From Blastocatellia bacterium AA13 (GTDB lineage Bacteria; Acidobacteriota; Blastocatellia; UBA7656): a stretch of DNA of 64,000 nt. Below, in pieces: positions 47,501-55,436 of this stretch; positions within the stretch are counted from its first letter, which is position 1, and every line of letters starts with the position of its first letter. A program made the position numbers and the translations under genes. Where the stretch lies: NCBI GenBank assembly GCA_003222245.1, contig QHVH01000007.1:186001-250000 (forward strand), read 5' to 3'. The notes under the pieces are model-generated. The model was not told the DNA's origin, searched no databases, and worked only from the letters and a program-made list of their open reading frames with translations.

Positions 47501-47850
47501 ATATTGCCTGAAAATATTGCGTCCTTAAGCGGACCGAAGAACCCCAGCACTTCTTCAATGGCGCTTGCAACCGCTTTGAGATCGCCGATGGCTCCGGTGG
47601 GAAGCTTGGACATCAAGTCCTGAATCGGCGCGAGCAGTGAATCCAGGGCCGGAATCTCTTTGGCTTCTCCAGCAAGACTGGAAAGGTTTCCGAGCAATCC
47701 GCTGAGCGCGTTCGATGGATTGCCTCCGCTCTTTACAGTGTCGAGGAGCCCCTTGGTCTGCTTCACGATGCCCTCAACCTGAGCCGGCAGATCTTTCAGC
47801 TTGGCCAGATCTTCAGCGGAGACATTGATGGTAAGAGTCGCTGTCGCCAT
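44518..47850 (-). CDS. Large amphipathic helical-repeat protein of the tail cluster
   Basis: This 1110-residue protein is almost wholly alpha-helical. It repeats short units of the form 'L..L..APL..LF..L...ID.I.DP..I..PL..A' many times, for example 'LEAAFKPVTDLIDAV', 'LHEALKPIEDAIRSLD' and 'IVESLQPLSELIAKLD'. It begins MATATLTINVSAEDLAKLKDL, a small beta-strand lead. I do not recognise a family. Its length and repetitive helices would suit a tape measure or a scaffold, but its place near the 3' end of the cluster is unusual for a tape measure. ATG 47850 overlaps the upstream stop as TGATG; an in-frame GTG at 47853 is possible. A short Ser/Ala/Val tail ends the protein. Confidence 0.8.
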   Translation of the reverse strand: MATATLTINVSAEDLAKLKDLPAQVEGIVKQTKGLLDTVKSGGNPSNALSGLLGNLSSLAGEAKEIPALDSLLAPIQDLMSKLPTGAIGDLKAVASAIEEVLGFFGPLKDAIFSGNIEQAVLEGLTKVLDQSGDLFKPGSDVLSAQSSLTEFFDLFGVMLKWNSSAPHPEEVVRLLSRALIGIPHDIFEEAETHLEAALQPLFEVLPAGSDLTLWRGAPVARLNFWHGINARFSAGATISWPRLEIDLQAELRELVDIRAAKDRLISVTLGNLNRVNFGGFDSVHQAVLKAPAVNPPQFTAFIDGVKHYLNGIIAGLEDWEPTPDELRAAMRGLGDRIAAFMADSPLGELRAILIDFQHRILLAIESLPFRDLAAEAEDKLREIATALDVVDPDILRKPIHDFFQKIEDKLHEFSVESVKGAVQEIWQGVEDAVTQVKQLLENVRATIAGAIDSLKNMVDQAKPTLDQVSTAVDSIKATLDSFDLSEPAGVVIDELHKLKETVAGLDLSSLPGPAVSALKLGANTLRAIDLTAAVNPPLNDALAKIDPTLLIQEAAKAIESVTGKLKLLDPASVVAKLDEPADELLKAIGTFGPDSLKKLLHEALKPIEDAIRSLDIEQLFAPLTHLFAELSAKIDAILDPELIFKPLEAAFKPVTDLIDAVAPEKLIHLFDQHASTAAQHAGGGLHPPAAVAAGSGALQNALKPVVQAEDELFGLRPGDMLLPVIELHHQIAQAVNHIDDSILEPAAKMLHDALHGRLNALNPANLELRITSGLADIQLEFDLGTIGERLAEAEAAYQDAAVAIAAVDLAQLSAGDAVAAGRVVVMLPDLDPLSIVPEGADAAGIVSATVNIEASLDLSKLRGAFGPLQDIEALIPSFLGGAEFTAALLKQALRDLDPAPARVEINNLFDQLGHKLVGLQSALLAGIDEFLISVEDALTPVTPATIVDLASQLHAALKDQLLAFSPATFKDEVKLIFDVVKKPLKAFDPSILVEEINGLRDALIQNLEEIVDELLPDPAPFNALVAELAEFKPSAILAPIVESLQPLSELIAKLDIEVLLQPLIDAIARIRGEVPQVISDIEAALDDVLSAFPDGGPASASVSVSASIG

Positions 47851-49640
47851 CACGCGCCTCCTTGGCCGGAATCAAAGGGATCGTAGAACAGCTTGAGGAC
47901 TTCAATCTGTAGATCGAGCGCGCTGCGAGAGAATAGCTTGAACGTCGTAGCGACCCGGCCCTGTCCCGCGGCCGAAGCCAATCGCGAAAGCATCGCGGCC
48001 GGCAAGGCGACGCCGTCGCTGAGATACTGCTTCGGCGGCTTGAGGGGGTCGCCCACCACCGGAACGCTTCCCGTCAACAGGTTGGAAACCAGAATGCTCT
48101 CAGGACCTCGAACTTGTATGAGCGGCGGAGGAGGCGCCTCGACCGCATGAAAGAACTGAGTCAGGGGCCTGCCAATGCTGGTAATCAACGGATCGGGTAT
48201 CCCCCATGACTTCCGCCCGTCGGTGCTGATGCGCGGAGGGCTCTCGTCGTCGCCTTCGCCGGTGAACCACAACAACTCTCCTTGATTGGCGCGAAGCGAT
48301 ACCCAGAGCGGCGCGCCTCCGCTGCTGACCGGCAGCGGCTTTTGCAGCTCGAACTCGGCCCAGCCGCTGAAACCCTTGCTCAGTTTTTTGCTCACAAGAG
48401 GACCGGCTATAGCGCCGGGCGCCGAAGCGGCGTCGTTTCGCAGCTCGACTACGGCTTCAGCGTCTTCAAGTACGCCGAGATAGAGCCGAACGCTCACGAG
48501 CGGAAGCAATGATCCGGGCGCCGTTCCCGAAGGCGGCAGAAACGGCAGCGCCACGGCTGCCGACAGATTCGTGTTCACCCGCAGCCCGCTTCCGGGAGGC
48601 GAGAGAGGCGGATCGGGCGAGCCGCCATTCAATTCACGGCCAAGCAGCTTCGCCGTAATTCTCATCGTGCTGTCCGCGATGCGGAGACCCGCGGGAGCTT
48701 CGAGCTTGAAATCGGTCCAATCGCCGCGCATCTGCACGACCGGAGGCTGCGCGGCGGCGGGAGTCACAACGTAGCGCGCTTCAACTTTCTTTTCCGTCAC
48801 CTCCACCGAACAATCCGTGTCCGAATGAAATTTCAGCGGAACCGGAAGAGTCACCGCGCCAGGCCCCGCGCTCTTGAGCGCCTTCGCCATATGCTTTTGC
48901 GCGAGCGGCAGGAAGCTGACTTGCTGAACTCCCGATTCACTGAGAAGAAGCCCGGGGTGGTTCCACAGGCTGACATCGGCCCCGCCGCTATTGAGCGAGA
49001 CAGTTAGATTGTTTGGAAGCGCGGATATGGTGACCGAGTTAATCGTTGGAGTCACAGCCGGAGAAACGGGGGCGAGCTTGTCAGCCGAATCCCCCTTGCC
49101 TAATTGAATGAGCCAGGCGCTGCCGAGCACGCTCGGCAACGTCAGAACATGACGCGAGCCGAAATCCTGTACCGCCATCCCCGCAAGCACCGGCCCATAC
49201 ATCGAATCGGCCTGAGGCTGATTGAAAAACGGAAAAGCGAATATGGGCGGGCCGACCGCGAAGCCGGAACCTTGCGGTGTTGCGATACGCACGACTACGC
49301 GAGCTCCCTCCGGCAGCGTGTAGTTGAGATCGATCTTTCGCAGCCGGGCCGGTTGGGACAACAAAAGAAACATGCCGTTTTTGTCGGCGGGCTCCGTCGG
49401 GGTGAACTGAACCTCGAGGTCCTTCTGTCCGGAGCGCAGACTTAGAGACGCGCTGGTGACCTCGATGTCATCCATGCCATGAAGCAATGGGATTCCCAAT
49501 TCGCGCGAGACATCGCCGCCGGCCGCGAAATCGATCACGTCCACCTCGGCGGCGGCAATAGCCCCCAGCACGAGGCTTCGGAGATTGTTGTCCCCGATCG
49601 CCGGATCGTAAAGCAGAGTTTTTTTGGAAGCCTGGATCAT
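47850..49640 (-). CDS. Unrecognised beta-rich protein of the tail cluster
   Basis: The 596-residue protein starts 'QASKKTLLYDPAIGDNNLRSLVLGAIAAAEVDVID' and then contains many short beta-strand segments separated by Pro/Gly/Ser-rich linkers ('NGGSPDPPLSPPGSG', 'AVEAPPPPLIQVRG'). A jelly-roll or carbohydrate-binding type fold is suggested by 'LWVSLRANQGELLWFTGEGDDE'. There is no signal peptide. ATG 49640 overlaps the stop of the preceding gene as ATGA, and its stop overlaps the next gene, so three genes are coupled. I do not recognise it; a receptor-binding or shell component is possible, but this is inference from position and composition. Confidence 0.8.
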   Translation of the reverse strand: MIQASKKTLLYDPAIGDNNLRSLVLGAIAAAEVDVIDFAAGGDVSRELGIPLLHGMDDIEVTSASLSLRSGQKDLEVQFTPTEPADKNGMFLLLSQPARLRKIDLNYTLPEGARVVVRIATPQGSGFAVGPPIFAFPFFNQPQADSMYGPVLAGMAVQDFGSRHVLTLPSVLGSAWLIQLGKGDSADKLAPVSPAVTPTINSVTISALPNNLTVSLNSGGADVSLWNHPGLLLSESGVQQVSFLPLAQKHMAKALKSAGPGAVTLPVPLKFHSDTDCSVEVTEKKVEARYVVTPAAAQPPVVQMRGDWTDFKLEAPAGLRIADSTMRITAKLLGRELNGGSPDPPLSPPGSGLRVNTNLSAAVALPFLPPSGTAPGSLLPLVSVRLYLGVLEDAEAVVELRNDAASAPGAIAGPLVSKKLSKGFSGWAEFELQKPLPVSSGGAPLWVSLRANQGELLWFTGEGDDESPPRISTDGRKSWGIPDPLITSIGRPLTQFFHAVEAPPPPLIQVRGPESILVSNLLTGSVPVVGDPLKPPKQYLSDGVALPAAMLSRLASAAGQGRVATTFKLFSRSALDLQIEVLKLFYDPFDSGQGGA

Positions 49641-50578
49641 GCTTGAACCAGCGGCACCGCTACCGAGCCGAGAAATGCGCCCGAGTGACCATCCGGCATC
49701 GCCATATGAATCGCCACGAATTCTACTCGGGTCGCGCCGAGGCTCCCGGTTGGAGCCGTGTAGTCGATGACAGTTTCCGGATCGGCAGCCGGAATAATTT
49801 TGAACCCGGTCTCGACTCCCGGATTGCCTGAAGCGATGACTCCTCGCTGACCGAACGGAAGGTCGCTCACTACTGTGACCGCAAGCCGCAACGGAGCCCT
49901 CGCGCCGGTGTTCGCGTCAACCAACCTCTTGCCCGAAAGCGAGCGCACGCGCACTCGCGTTCCACTTCCGGTGCGAACCGCCGGAATGTCCGTTCTTGCG
50001 TCGAGTGGAAGCACGGCAATGATGGGATCAACCGCGGCAATTTTTCCTCCGGATTCCGTAACGCTCGGAGGCCAGATGTTTGCCGCCGAGTCATACAGCA
50101 ACTCGCCGGTGAAGAGTCCGCCGGTTAGCTCGCCCGGCATCGTGCCCTTCTGAAGCGCGAAGTCCAGGAGCTCAAACCCGGGATCGGGATTGGCGGTTTG
50201 AAACGCGCTGCCATCCCTGACGCCTCCCGCCCCGAGCGCGTGCGCCGATAGCGAGATGTCGTCGAGTATTAAGCCTCGCGCCGCGGTCACCGATGACGGC
50301 GTGTCATCCCGCGGCCGCATTGAAAACGCGAGTCGCGCGGTGAACTGAACGCGCAGGATACGGCGCAGGGTCGCGGAGACGGCGGGCGCGCCCATCGCAA
50401 TCGCCGACTGCTCGCGCTCAAACACCGCGGGCCCGGTCAACGCATTGACCGAGACCGCTACCAGACCTTTCCCAGGATCAGGAGCCGCGCCCGGACTCTC
50501 CGCCGCTTTGAGATGGGTGCGTGACGCGAGGGCGTCGCCCACGATGGCGGTCAATTTTCTTTCGATCTCGCCAAGCAT
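49637..50578 (-). CDS. Unrecognised protein of the tail cluster, weakly tail-terminator-like N-terminus
   Basis: This 313-residue protein begins with the amphipathic helix 'MLGEIERKLTAIVGDALASR', followed by beta-strands ('GLVAVSVNALTGPAVFERE', 'LRRILRVQFTARLAFSMRP'). The N-terminal helix plus strand recalls the start of DUF4255/Pvc16-type tail terminators, but the rest does not obviously match, so this is only a weak hint. The C-terminal half has strands with 'ATRVEFVAIHMAMPDGHSGAF', which looks like a jelly-roll edge. It precedes the 596-residue gene with an ATGA overlap and follows the coiled-coil gene after 16 bases. Confidence 0.75.
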   Translation of the reverse strand: MLGEIERKLTAIVGDALASRTHLKAAESPGAAPDPGKGLVAVSVNALTGPAVFEREQSAIAMGAPAVSATLRRILRVQFTARLAFSMRPRDDTPSSVTAARGLILDDISLSAHALGAGGVRDGSAFQTANPDPGFELLDFALQKGTMPGELTGGLFTGELLYDSAANIWPPSVTESGGKIAAVDPIIAVLPLDARTDIPAVRTGSGTRVRVRSLSGKRLVDANTGARAPLRLAVTVVSDLPFGQRGVIASGNPGVETGFKIIPAADPETVIDYTAPTGSLGATRVEFVAIHMAMPDGHSGAFLGSVAVPLVQA

Positions 50579-50594
50579 AAGCGCCCCTTGATGA

Positions 50595-52406
50595 TTAACG
50601 ATCTATCGGCTGAAGAACGATGGAAGTCGATCTTAAAGTTGTTGAGGCGAATTTCTGCTCGATGGTCTTTGTAGTCTCTTCGCGCAGACCGGACACCATC
50701 GAACTGGCGCTTGCAACGGCGGCTTCGGTTGCGCTCCTGCCCGTAGAGCTGATCTCGCCGCGCAGAAGCTTGATCGTATCGTTGATGCTGGTCGAAGTTC
50801 TCGCCTGCTGGTCGGCGATGGCCTGGACCAGTTCCGAGCGAAACTGTTGAGTGGTCTTCGACGTGGAATCCTGAATCTGACTCGAGATGTTCACAGCCGT
50901 AATCTGAGATTTCACTTCGTCGCTGACTTGAGTCGACAGGTTGCGCAGCGATTGAGTGACCGCCTTGTCAACCGTCGCGCTCAACCCGCTGAGCCTTCCA
51001 TCGACCGTGGTTGCAATCCTCGTATCGAGATTCGCGGTCGCGGCATCCGCGGCCCCTTTGGCTCGCGCATCGAGCGTAGCTTCGATACTCAGCCGCGCCT
51101 GCGTCAACTGAGTCGTTACACTGGCGCCTATGCTGTCTTTGAGAGACGCCGAAGCCGTATCAACTGAAGTCTTGATATTCACCTGGACTTCTTGTCGCAG
51201 CGACGTGATCTGATTCTGAGTATCGGCGAGTTTCGAATCGAGCTTGGCTCCGAGCGCCGAGGTCTGCGTCTGCACCTGCGCGGCGATCGTAGTGGTGAGC
51301 TCCGATCTCAGGCCGGCGGCTACGTCAGTCGCGACGGCCGTTGCTCCGGCTTTGATCTGTTCGGGTACGTCGGCGAATCGCTGATTCAGGAGACCGGTTA
51401 CGGTGGTGAGATTTTCCGCGCGCAGTGAGGTGACTGCGTCGTTGACTTTTTGCGAGGCTCCGTCGTTGATGCGCTTTTCGGCGGCGGCGACTTTTCCGGT
51501 CAACGATTGGTCGAGGTCGCTTCCTGATTTCGCCACAAGCGCGGTCAGTTCGGCGCGCACCTTGTCGGAGGAGGCCGCGCTCCCTGTCGCAACCGCGTCC
51601 TGTACGGCCTGTGCTTTTGTATCGATGCGGGTGTTCAAGCGGCCCTCAAGATCGGTGGAGAGTTTGGTCAGCCTGCCTTCGAGACCGCCGGGCCCGCTGA
51701 CGCCGAGTGCGTCCGAAACGTCCTTCAATTTGAGCTGAACATCGAGGAGACGTACCGGGTTGCCGTCAATTCCCTTTAGATTATCGCGAAGCGTCTGCAA
51801 GTCGGTTACGGACTGCTGGATGCTGCTCACGTCGATCGGCTTTCCCTGTGCGTCGGTCAGGCTCTTGCGCAAATCCAGAACCGAGTTGACGCCGGTCTTC
51901 AAGGAGCCGAGCTGGGATGACAGGTCGGTGACCGACGTCCGCAGATTTTCCACGCCGGCAAAACGCGTATCGAAATCGCGAAGCGTCTTCCCGCGATCCG
52001 CGTCGGCCACCGCGAACCCATCGAGTTGCCGCCGCATTCCTTCGGTCAGAGTAGTCAATTGCGCTACTTGAGCAGACAGCCCGCGCAGCTTCTGATCCAT
52101 ATCGGCGAGCACGAGCCGCGTGGAGACACCTGCTCCGCCTCCGTCGGCGAGCGTGGTCTGAAGGTTCGGTTCGAGCCACGGAGAGGACACCTGCCCGAGA
52201 TGCTCGTGAACAAGCGGCGCGAAGTGCTGATCGAGCGAGCTTTGCACGGTCTCTTCCTGGGCCTGGTCAATCTTCAGCGCTTCCGTCAACACGCGTACGA
52301 GCGTGTTCCACTCATCGGCTTCGATCGACATGCCGCGCGTCTTCTTGCCGATAAGCGAAAGATCCTGGACCAACCCCGCTATTTTTTGCAGTTGATTGTC
52401 GGCCAT
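50595..52406 (-). CDS. Coiled-coil fibre-like protein
   Basis: The 603-residue product is rich in Ala, Thr, Ser, Gln and Asp, and is predicted by eye to be nearly all coiled coil from about residue 70 to the end ('LTQARLSIEATLDARAKGA', 'ISSQIQDSTSKTTQQFRSEL'). Near its start lies 'ADEWNTLVRVLTEALK', then 'FAPLVHEHLGQVS' (about residues 26-75), which resembles the 'QDWNGLGSSVRDLANAF…VGHSHPEYV' unit of the next upstream gene. HxH motifs of this sort are common in trimeric phage fibres, where they can bind metal ions. A tail fibre or tape-measure role is possible. GAGGTGA precedes ATG 52406. Confidence 0.8.
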   Translation of the reverse strand: MADNQLQKIAGLVQDLSLIGKKTRGMSIEADEWNTLVRVLTEALKIDQAQEETVQSSLDQHFAPLVHEHLGQVSSPWLEPNLQTTLADGGGAGVSTRLVLADMDQKLRGLSAQVAQLTTLTEGMRRQLDGFAVADADRGKTLRDFDTRFAGVENLRTSVTDLSSQLGSLKTGVNSVLDLRKSLTDAQGKPIDVSSIQQSVTDLQTLRDNLKGIDGNPVRLLDVQLKLKDVSDALGVSGPGGLEGRLTKLSTDLEGRLNTRIDTKAQAVQDAVATGSAASSDKVRAELTALVAKSGSDLDQSLTGKVAAAEKRINDGASQKVNDAVTSLRAENLTTVTGLLNQRFADVPEQIKAGATAVATDVAAGLRSELTTTIAAQVQTQTSALGAKLDSKLADTQNQITSLRQEVQVNIKTSVDTASASLKDSIGASVTTQLTQARLSIEATLDARAKGAADAATANLDTRIATTVDGRLSGLSATVDKAVTQSLRNLSTQVSDEVKSQITAVNISSQIQDSTSKTTQQFRSELVQAIADQQARTSTSINDTIKLLRGEISSTGRSATEAAVASASSMVSGLREETTKTIEQKFASTTLRSTSIVLQPIDR

Positions 52407-52595
52407 CGCGTCACCTCACTCCGCGGTCCGGATGTAAAAAAAAAGAAGCTCTCCAGTTCCGCGAAAGACTGAAGATCGCCTGTAGGCGCGGGCACGGAGG
52501 CAGCACGGAGGCCCGCCCCTACATTGCATATGAATGACTCCCTGATATCAAAAATAATCTCTTAAGCGAGCCCTTCGGGAACGTCACCCATCAAC
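52407..52595. other. Longest gap inside the tail cluster
   Basis: This 189-base gap is the only sizeable interruption of the operon. It contains the palindrome at 52481-52523 and a run of nine A residues (52436-52444, T on the coding strand) about 30 bases before the coiled-coil gene. It might hold a promoter or attenuator; no clear promoter boxes were found. Confidence 0.45.
52481..52523. repeat. Palindromic hairpin with internal direct repeat
   Basis: TGTAGGCGCGGGC (52481-52493) pairs with GCCCGCCCCTACA (52511-52523), a 13-bp stem with one C-C mismatch. The loop contains the direct repeat ACGGAGG twice. No T-run follows directly on either strand, so it looks more like a REP-type element than a terminator. 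It lies between two fibre-like genes and could change the relative mRNA levels of the two parts. Confidence 0.6.
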
Positions 52596-53540
52596 TTACC
52601 TCTTTAACGCGAGCAGGCCTCCGCCGAGGTTCCGGTCGAGCACGCGATGATGCTCCAACTCGCTCGCATAGCTCGTCGAAGTCTGTGATTTATGCAGATC
52701 CAACGCCGTCGACAGAGACTTGACCTGATCGGAGCCCGCGAACGCCGGGTCGCTCTGCTTTTCGTCGAGGAGCGCTTCGAACTTCGTCGAGATCTGCACT
52801 GCCGAGTTGCGCACGTCCCGGCCGTATTGAGTCGGGGACGACGTAATGGCTTTAGTCAGGTTGTCGATCGGATCCAGGAGCTCCTTTCCTTTCGGCGAAG
52901 CCGGATCAACCTTGGCGGTCTGAAGCACGTCGATCACCTGCTGGCGAAGGCGGTCGGCCTGAATCTGCCGCTGCAGCTCGGCCATCGCGCTGCTCAACGT
53001 ATTCAGCAGCTCGCGAAAATTGCTGGTTATCTCATCGAACTTCGCGACGTATTCAGGGTGTGAATGCCCGACCGGACTCACCAACTGCATCGACTCGCCG
53101 AATGCGTTCGCGAGATCACGCACCGATGAGCCAAGTCCGTTCCAGTCCTGTGACAGAATCGCCTCGCCCGGATGTTTGTTGGTCAGAAGCGTCACCGTCT
53201 CGGCGACCGAGCGAGCGATACCGCGCACGGGGGTGAGGTTCGCTTCGGGTACTTCTTCGATCGGAGTATCACGGAACTGAGACGGATCGATCAGCACCGA
53301 AATCTTCGTGTCTCCCGTAGGCAGAACGCGAATGGGCCGCCGAATAACCGGAAGCGCAAGATTCGGATGCCGCACGGTTATTTCATACGCACCCGGATCC
53401 AGCTTTGGAATACGCGTAGTTCCGTCCAGAAACGGCTTCGCTTCTTTGACGATATTCCGGGTAATCGGGTCACGAACCTCGACCGTTAGATCGCGATTGA
53501 CTGCCGCGAACCCGAGAATGTTCATCGTGAGATCGCCCAT
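52596..53540 (-). CDS. Fibre or baseplate-attached protein with N-terminal beta-sandwich
   Basis: The 314-residue protein has an N-terminal beta-domain of about 85 residues ('LTVEVRDPITRNIVKEAKPFLDGTTRIPKLDPGAYEITVRH') that resembles a carboxypeptidase-regulatory-like or Cna-B-like sandwich. A helical body follows. Within it 'QDWNGLGSSVRDLANAFGES' plus 'PVGHSHPEYVAKFDEI' (about residues 128-170) echoes a unit of the 603-residue protein. The C-terminal half is helical and charged and may form a coiled coil. It begins at ATG 53540 after GGAAAGGTG. A role as a fibre connector or adhesin is inferred from these features and from its place behind the baseplate genes. Confidence 0.75.
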   Translation of the reverse strand: MGDLTMNILGFAAVNRDLTVEVRDPITRNIVKEAKPFLDGTTRIPKLDPGAYEITVRHPNLALPVIRRPIRVLPTGDTKISVLIDPSQFRDTPIEEVPEANLTPVRGIARSVAETVTLLTNKHPGEAILSQDWNGLGSSVRDLANAFGESMQLVSPVGHSHPEYVAKFDEITSNFRELLNTLSSAMAELQRQIQADRLRQQVIDVLQTAKVDPASPKGKELLDPIDNLTKAITSSPTQYGRDVRNSAVQISTKFEALLDEKQSDPAFAGSDQVKSLSTALDLHKSQTSTSYASELEHHRVLDRNLGGGLLALKR

Positions 53541-53563
53541 AGCTCAAACACCTTTCCGGCCGC

Positions 53564-54058
53564 TCAACGGCCGAACGGAAAATCGATTTCCCAGAAGAAG
53601 GTTACGTTTTCGCCGGCGCGCATCGCGACCGGTTCGAATACCACCTGGTTATAGAGATCGTCGCCCGCAAGCAAGCCCGCTTCGGTGACGTTCTCGAGAT
53701 CGACAACGGGCTTGAAGACCGCCGTGACCGAGACCTGAATGTTATCCGGTTTGTCGGTAGCGATCTTAAAACTGCCGTTGCTCAAGGGGCTGCCGAGCGC
53801 GGCTGCCGGAATGCTGTCTTTAGGCGGAGTTAAGGAGGTGAGTTCCGCCGTGCCGGCTTCGAGAGCAAACCCGACCCGAATTTGATCGATGGGCTTGGCT
53901 CCGTCAACCCCCGCAAACAAACGCGCGATTACTCCCGCGCCTTTTCGCAGAACCATGTTCGAAGCGTGTCTCGTCGCCGTCACTTCGCCATCAGCCGATC
54001 TCACGGTCAGGTTCAGCCTGCCGCGGATCTTATTATTGTTTCCAGTTGCGTCTTTCAT
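53564..54058 (-). CDS. Beta-rich tail-associated protein
   Basis: This 164-residue protein starts at ATG 54058 (MKDATGNNNKIRG); a longer frame from 54157 would run into the end of the gpI-like gene and is unlikely. The visible pattern is beta-strands such as 'GRLNLTVRSADGEVTATRHASNMVL', 'QIRVGFALEAGTAELTSLTPP' and 'NIQVSVTAVFKPVVDLENVTEAGLLAGDDLYNQVVFEPV'. The last part resembles phage proteins that attach fibres to a baseplate ('T.aGLf..ddlL..r..f.pi.l..g..l.v.w.i.f'). I place it as a fibre-network or tail-attached protein, with moderate confidence. Confidence 0.7.
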   Translation of the reverse strand: MKDATGNNNKIRGRLNLTVRSADGEVTATRHASNMVLRKGAGVIARLFAGVDGAKPIDQIRVGFALEAGTAELTSLTPPKDSIPAAALGSPLSNGSFKIATDKPDNIQVSVTAVFKPVVDLENVTEAGLLAGDDLYNQVVFEPVAMRAGENVTFFWEIDFPFGR

Positions 54059-54107
54059 ATAACTCGACCGTCCCTGTTGAAAGCGCTGCCCTATATTCAA
54101 TGCCGTG

Positions 54108-55436
54108 CTATCCGAATCGCGAGCCGCCGAGCGGCGAGCTTCCGAAGCGGCCTCCAAGCTCGAATCGGTCGATGCCCGCCGGACCCTGCTCCGGATCGAT
54201 AATTATCCAGGAGACTTGAGCGCGCACCTTCTGTCTTTGAATATCGCGAAACGGCTCGAACACAGTCCGCGCGCTCACTCCAGCCGCGTGCAGCTCGAGA
54301 ATGGAGTCGCGCAGACCTTCTGCGATCTGTTCGTAGGCGGGCACGTCGAGAGCCAGATCCAGATCCTGAGGCTCGCGAACTATGCATCGCGGCACGTGCA
54401 CCTCGAAGGCGGCGGGTTCGGTCTCCGTCCACTCCATCTCTAATTGCGCTACGGTTCCCGACGGGAAGAGAGCTTCGTCGAAGAAAGTCTGATCGAACAC
54501 GCCTTCACGAAGATCGTCGCCCGCTATCGAAAAGAAGAAGTGATCGAGGCCCTTTACGCCGTAGAATCCCGCCGAAAGATTGACCCATTCGTTTGGACCC
54601 CGCGCGAGGCGAGGCAGCAACGGCTTTGGATCAAACTGCTCTTTGAGCAGCGGAGCGCCGAAAGTGAAACCGCTCGTGCTGAAGAGCGACGCTGTGGCAT
54701 CGCGGCCATTGCGCGCGGCGGCGGCCAGCCTGGGATTTTGCGAATCCGCGGATTCCGAGACCGACAACTCGAGAGTGTCTCCGAAACGAAGCGTCTCCAT
54801 GAATCCGATCAGATCGCCGGTCGTCAGATTCACCAGGATGGGAACCGAGGTTCGACGGCCTTGAACACCGCTTATCGCGAATCGCGCCAGCGTGTCGCTG
54901 AGCCCTCGATTGATTTCCTGCCATCGATACAGATAAGGAACCTTGCCGCCGCGCGCCGCCAGTCCGCTGCTGCGCCTCACAATCCGCGGATTTTCCAGCA
55001 ACCGCAGAGGACGAAAGAGCGGGCGATCGGCCGGAGGCTCATATGCCTGTTCAAGCGTCACATTCCGCAAGCCGAGCATAAACGTGCTCGAGAGCACGCG
55101 CTCGCAACGGCTTATGTAATCGTAGACGAATTGCTTTATCTCATTAGGCCCGGTTGCGCCTTCGAGCAGCGCCGGCGCGAGCGCGATGAGCCGCTCGCGA
55201 AACGTCGGCAGAGTCTCCCACGCGAGCCGCTTGATTCCGAGCAGCGCGGCCAGCTTCTCCGCGTCTTCCAACCTGTAGACCGACTCGATCCAGTGGCTCT
55301 GGCGAACGCGGTCGAGATCCTCCTGGAAGATCTCCATCTCCATAGCCGCGATGTCCAGCAGCGCCGTCAGTATCGAATCCGCCGCGATCGAGTAGGCCGG
55401 CGGCAGCAGATCCTGCAAACGTTTGAGGTGATTCAT
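54108..55436 (-). CDS. Baseplate wedge protein, phage gpI-like
   Basis: The 442-residue product starts 'NHLKRLQDLLPPAYSIAADSILTALLDIAAMEMEIFQEDLDRVRQSHWIESV', followed by 'LAALLGIKRLAWETLPTFRERLIALAPALLEG'. This N-terminal helical domain is characteristic of tail protein I / baseplate wedge proteins that follow the J protein. The rest of the sequence (about residues 150-442) is longer than P2 gpI and beta-rich, so it may carry a fibre-binding or arm domain. ATG 55436 overlaps the J stop as TGATG. It likely contributes to the six-fold baseplate wedge. Confidence 0.85.
   Translation of the reverse strand: MNHLKRLQDLLPPAYSIAADSILTALLDIAAMEMEIFQEDLDRVRQSHWIESVYRLEDAEKLAALLGIKRLAWETLPTFRERLIALAPALLEGATGPNEIKQFVYDYISRCERVLSSTFMLGLRNVTLEQAYEPPADRPLFRPLRLLENPRIVRRSSGLAARGGKVPYLYRWQEINRGLSDTLARFAISGVQGRRTSVPILVNLTTGDLIGFMETLRFGDTLELSVSESADSQNPRLAAAARNGRDATASLFSTSGFTFGAPLLKEQFDPKPLLPRLARGPNEWVNLSAGFYGVKGLDHFFFSIAGDDLREGVFDQTFFDEALFPSGTVAQLEMEWTETEPAAFEVHVPRCIVREPQDLDLALDVPAYEQIAEGLRDSILELHAAGVSARTVFEPFRDIQRQKVRAQVSWIIIDPEQGPAGIDRFELGGRFGSSPLGGSRFG

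Noticed and set aside
52436-52523. Rho-independent terminator inside the tail cluster
   Set aside because: The hairpin and the T-run on the coding strand are separated by about 36 bases, so they do not form a standard terminator.
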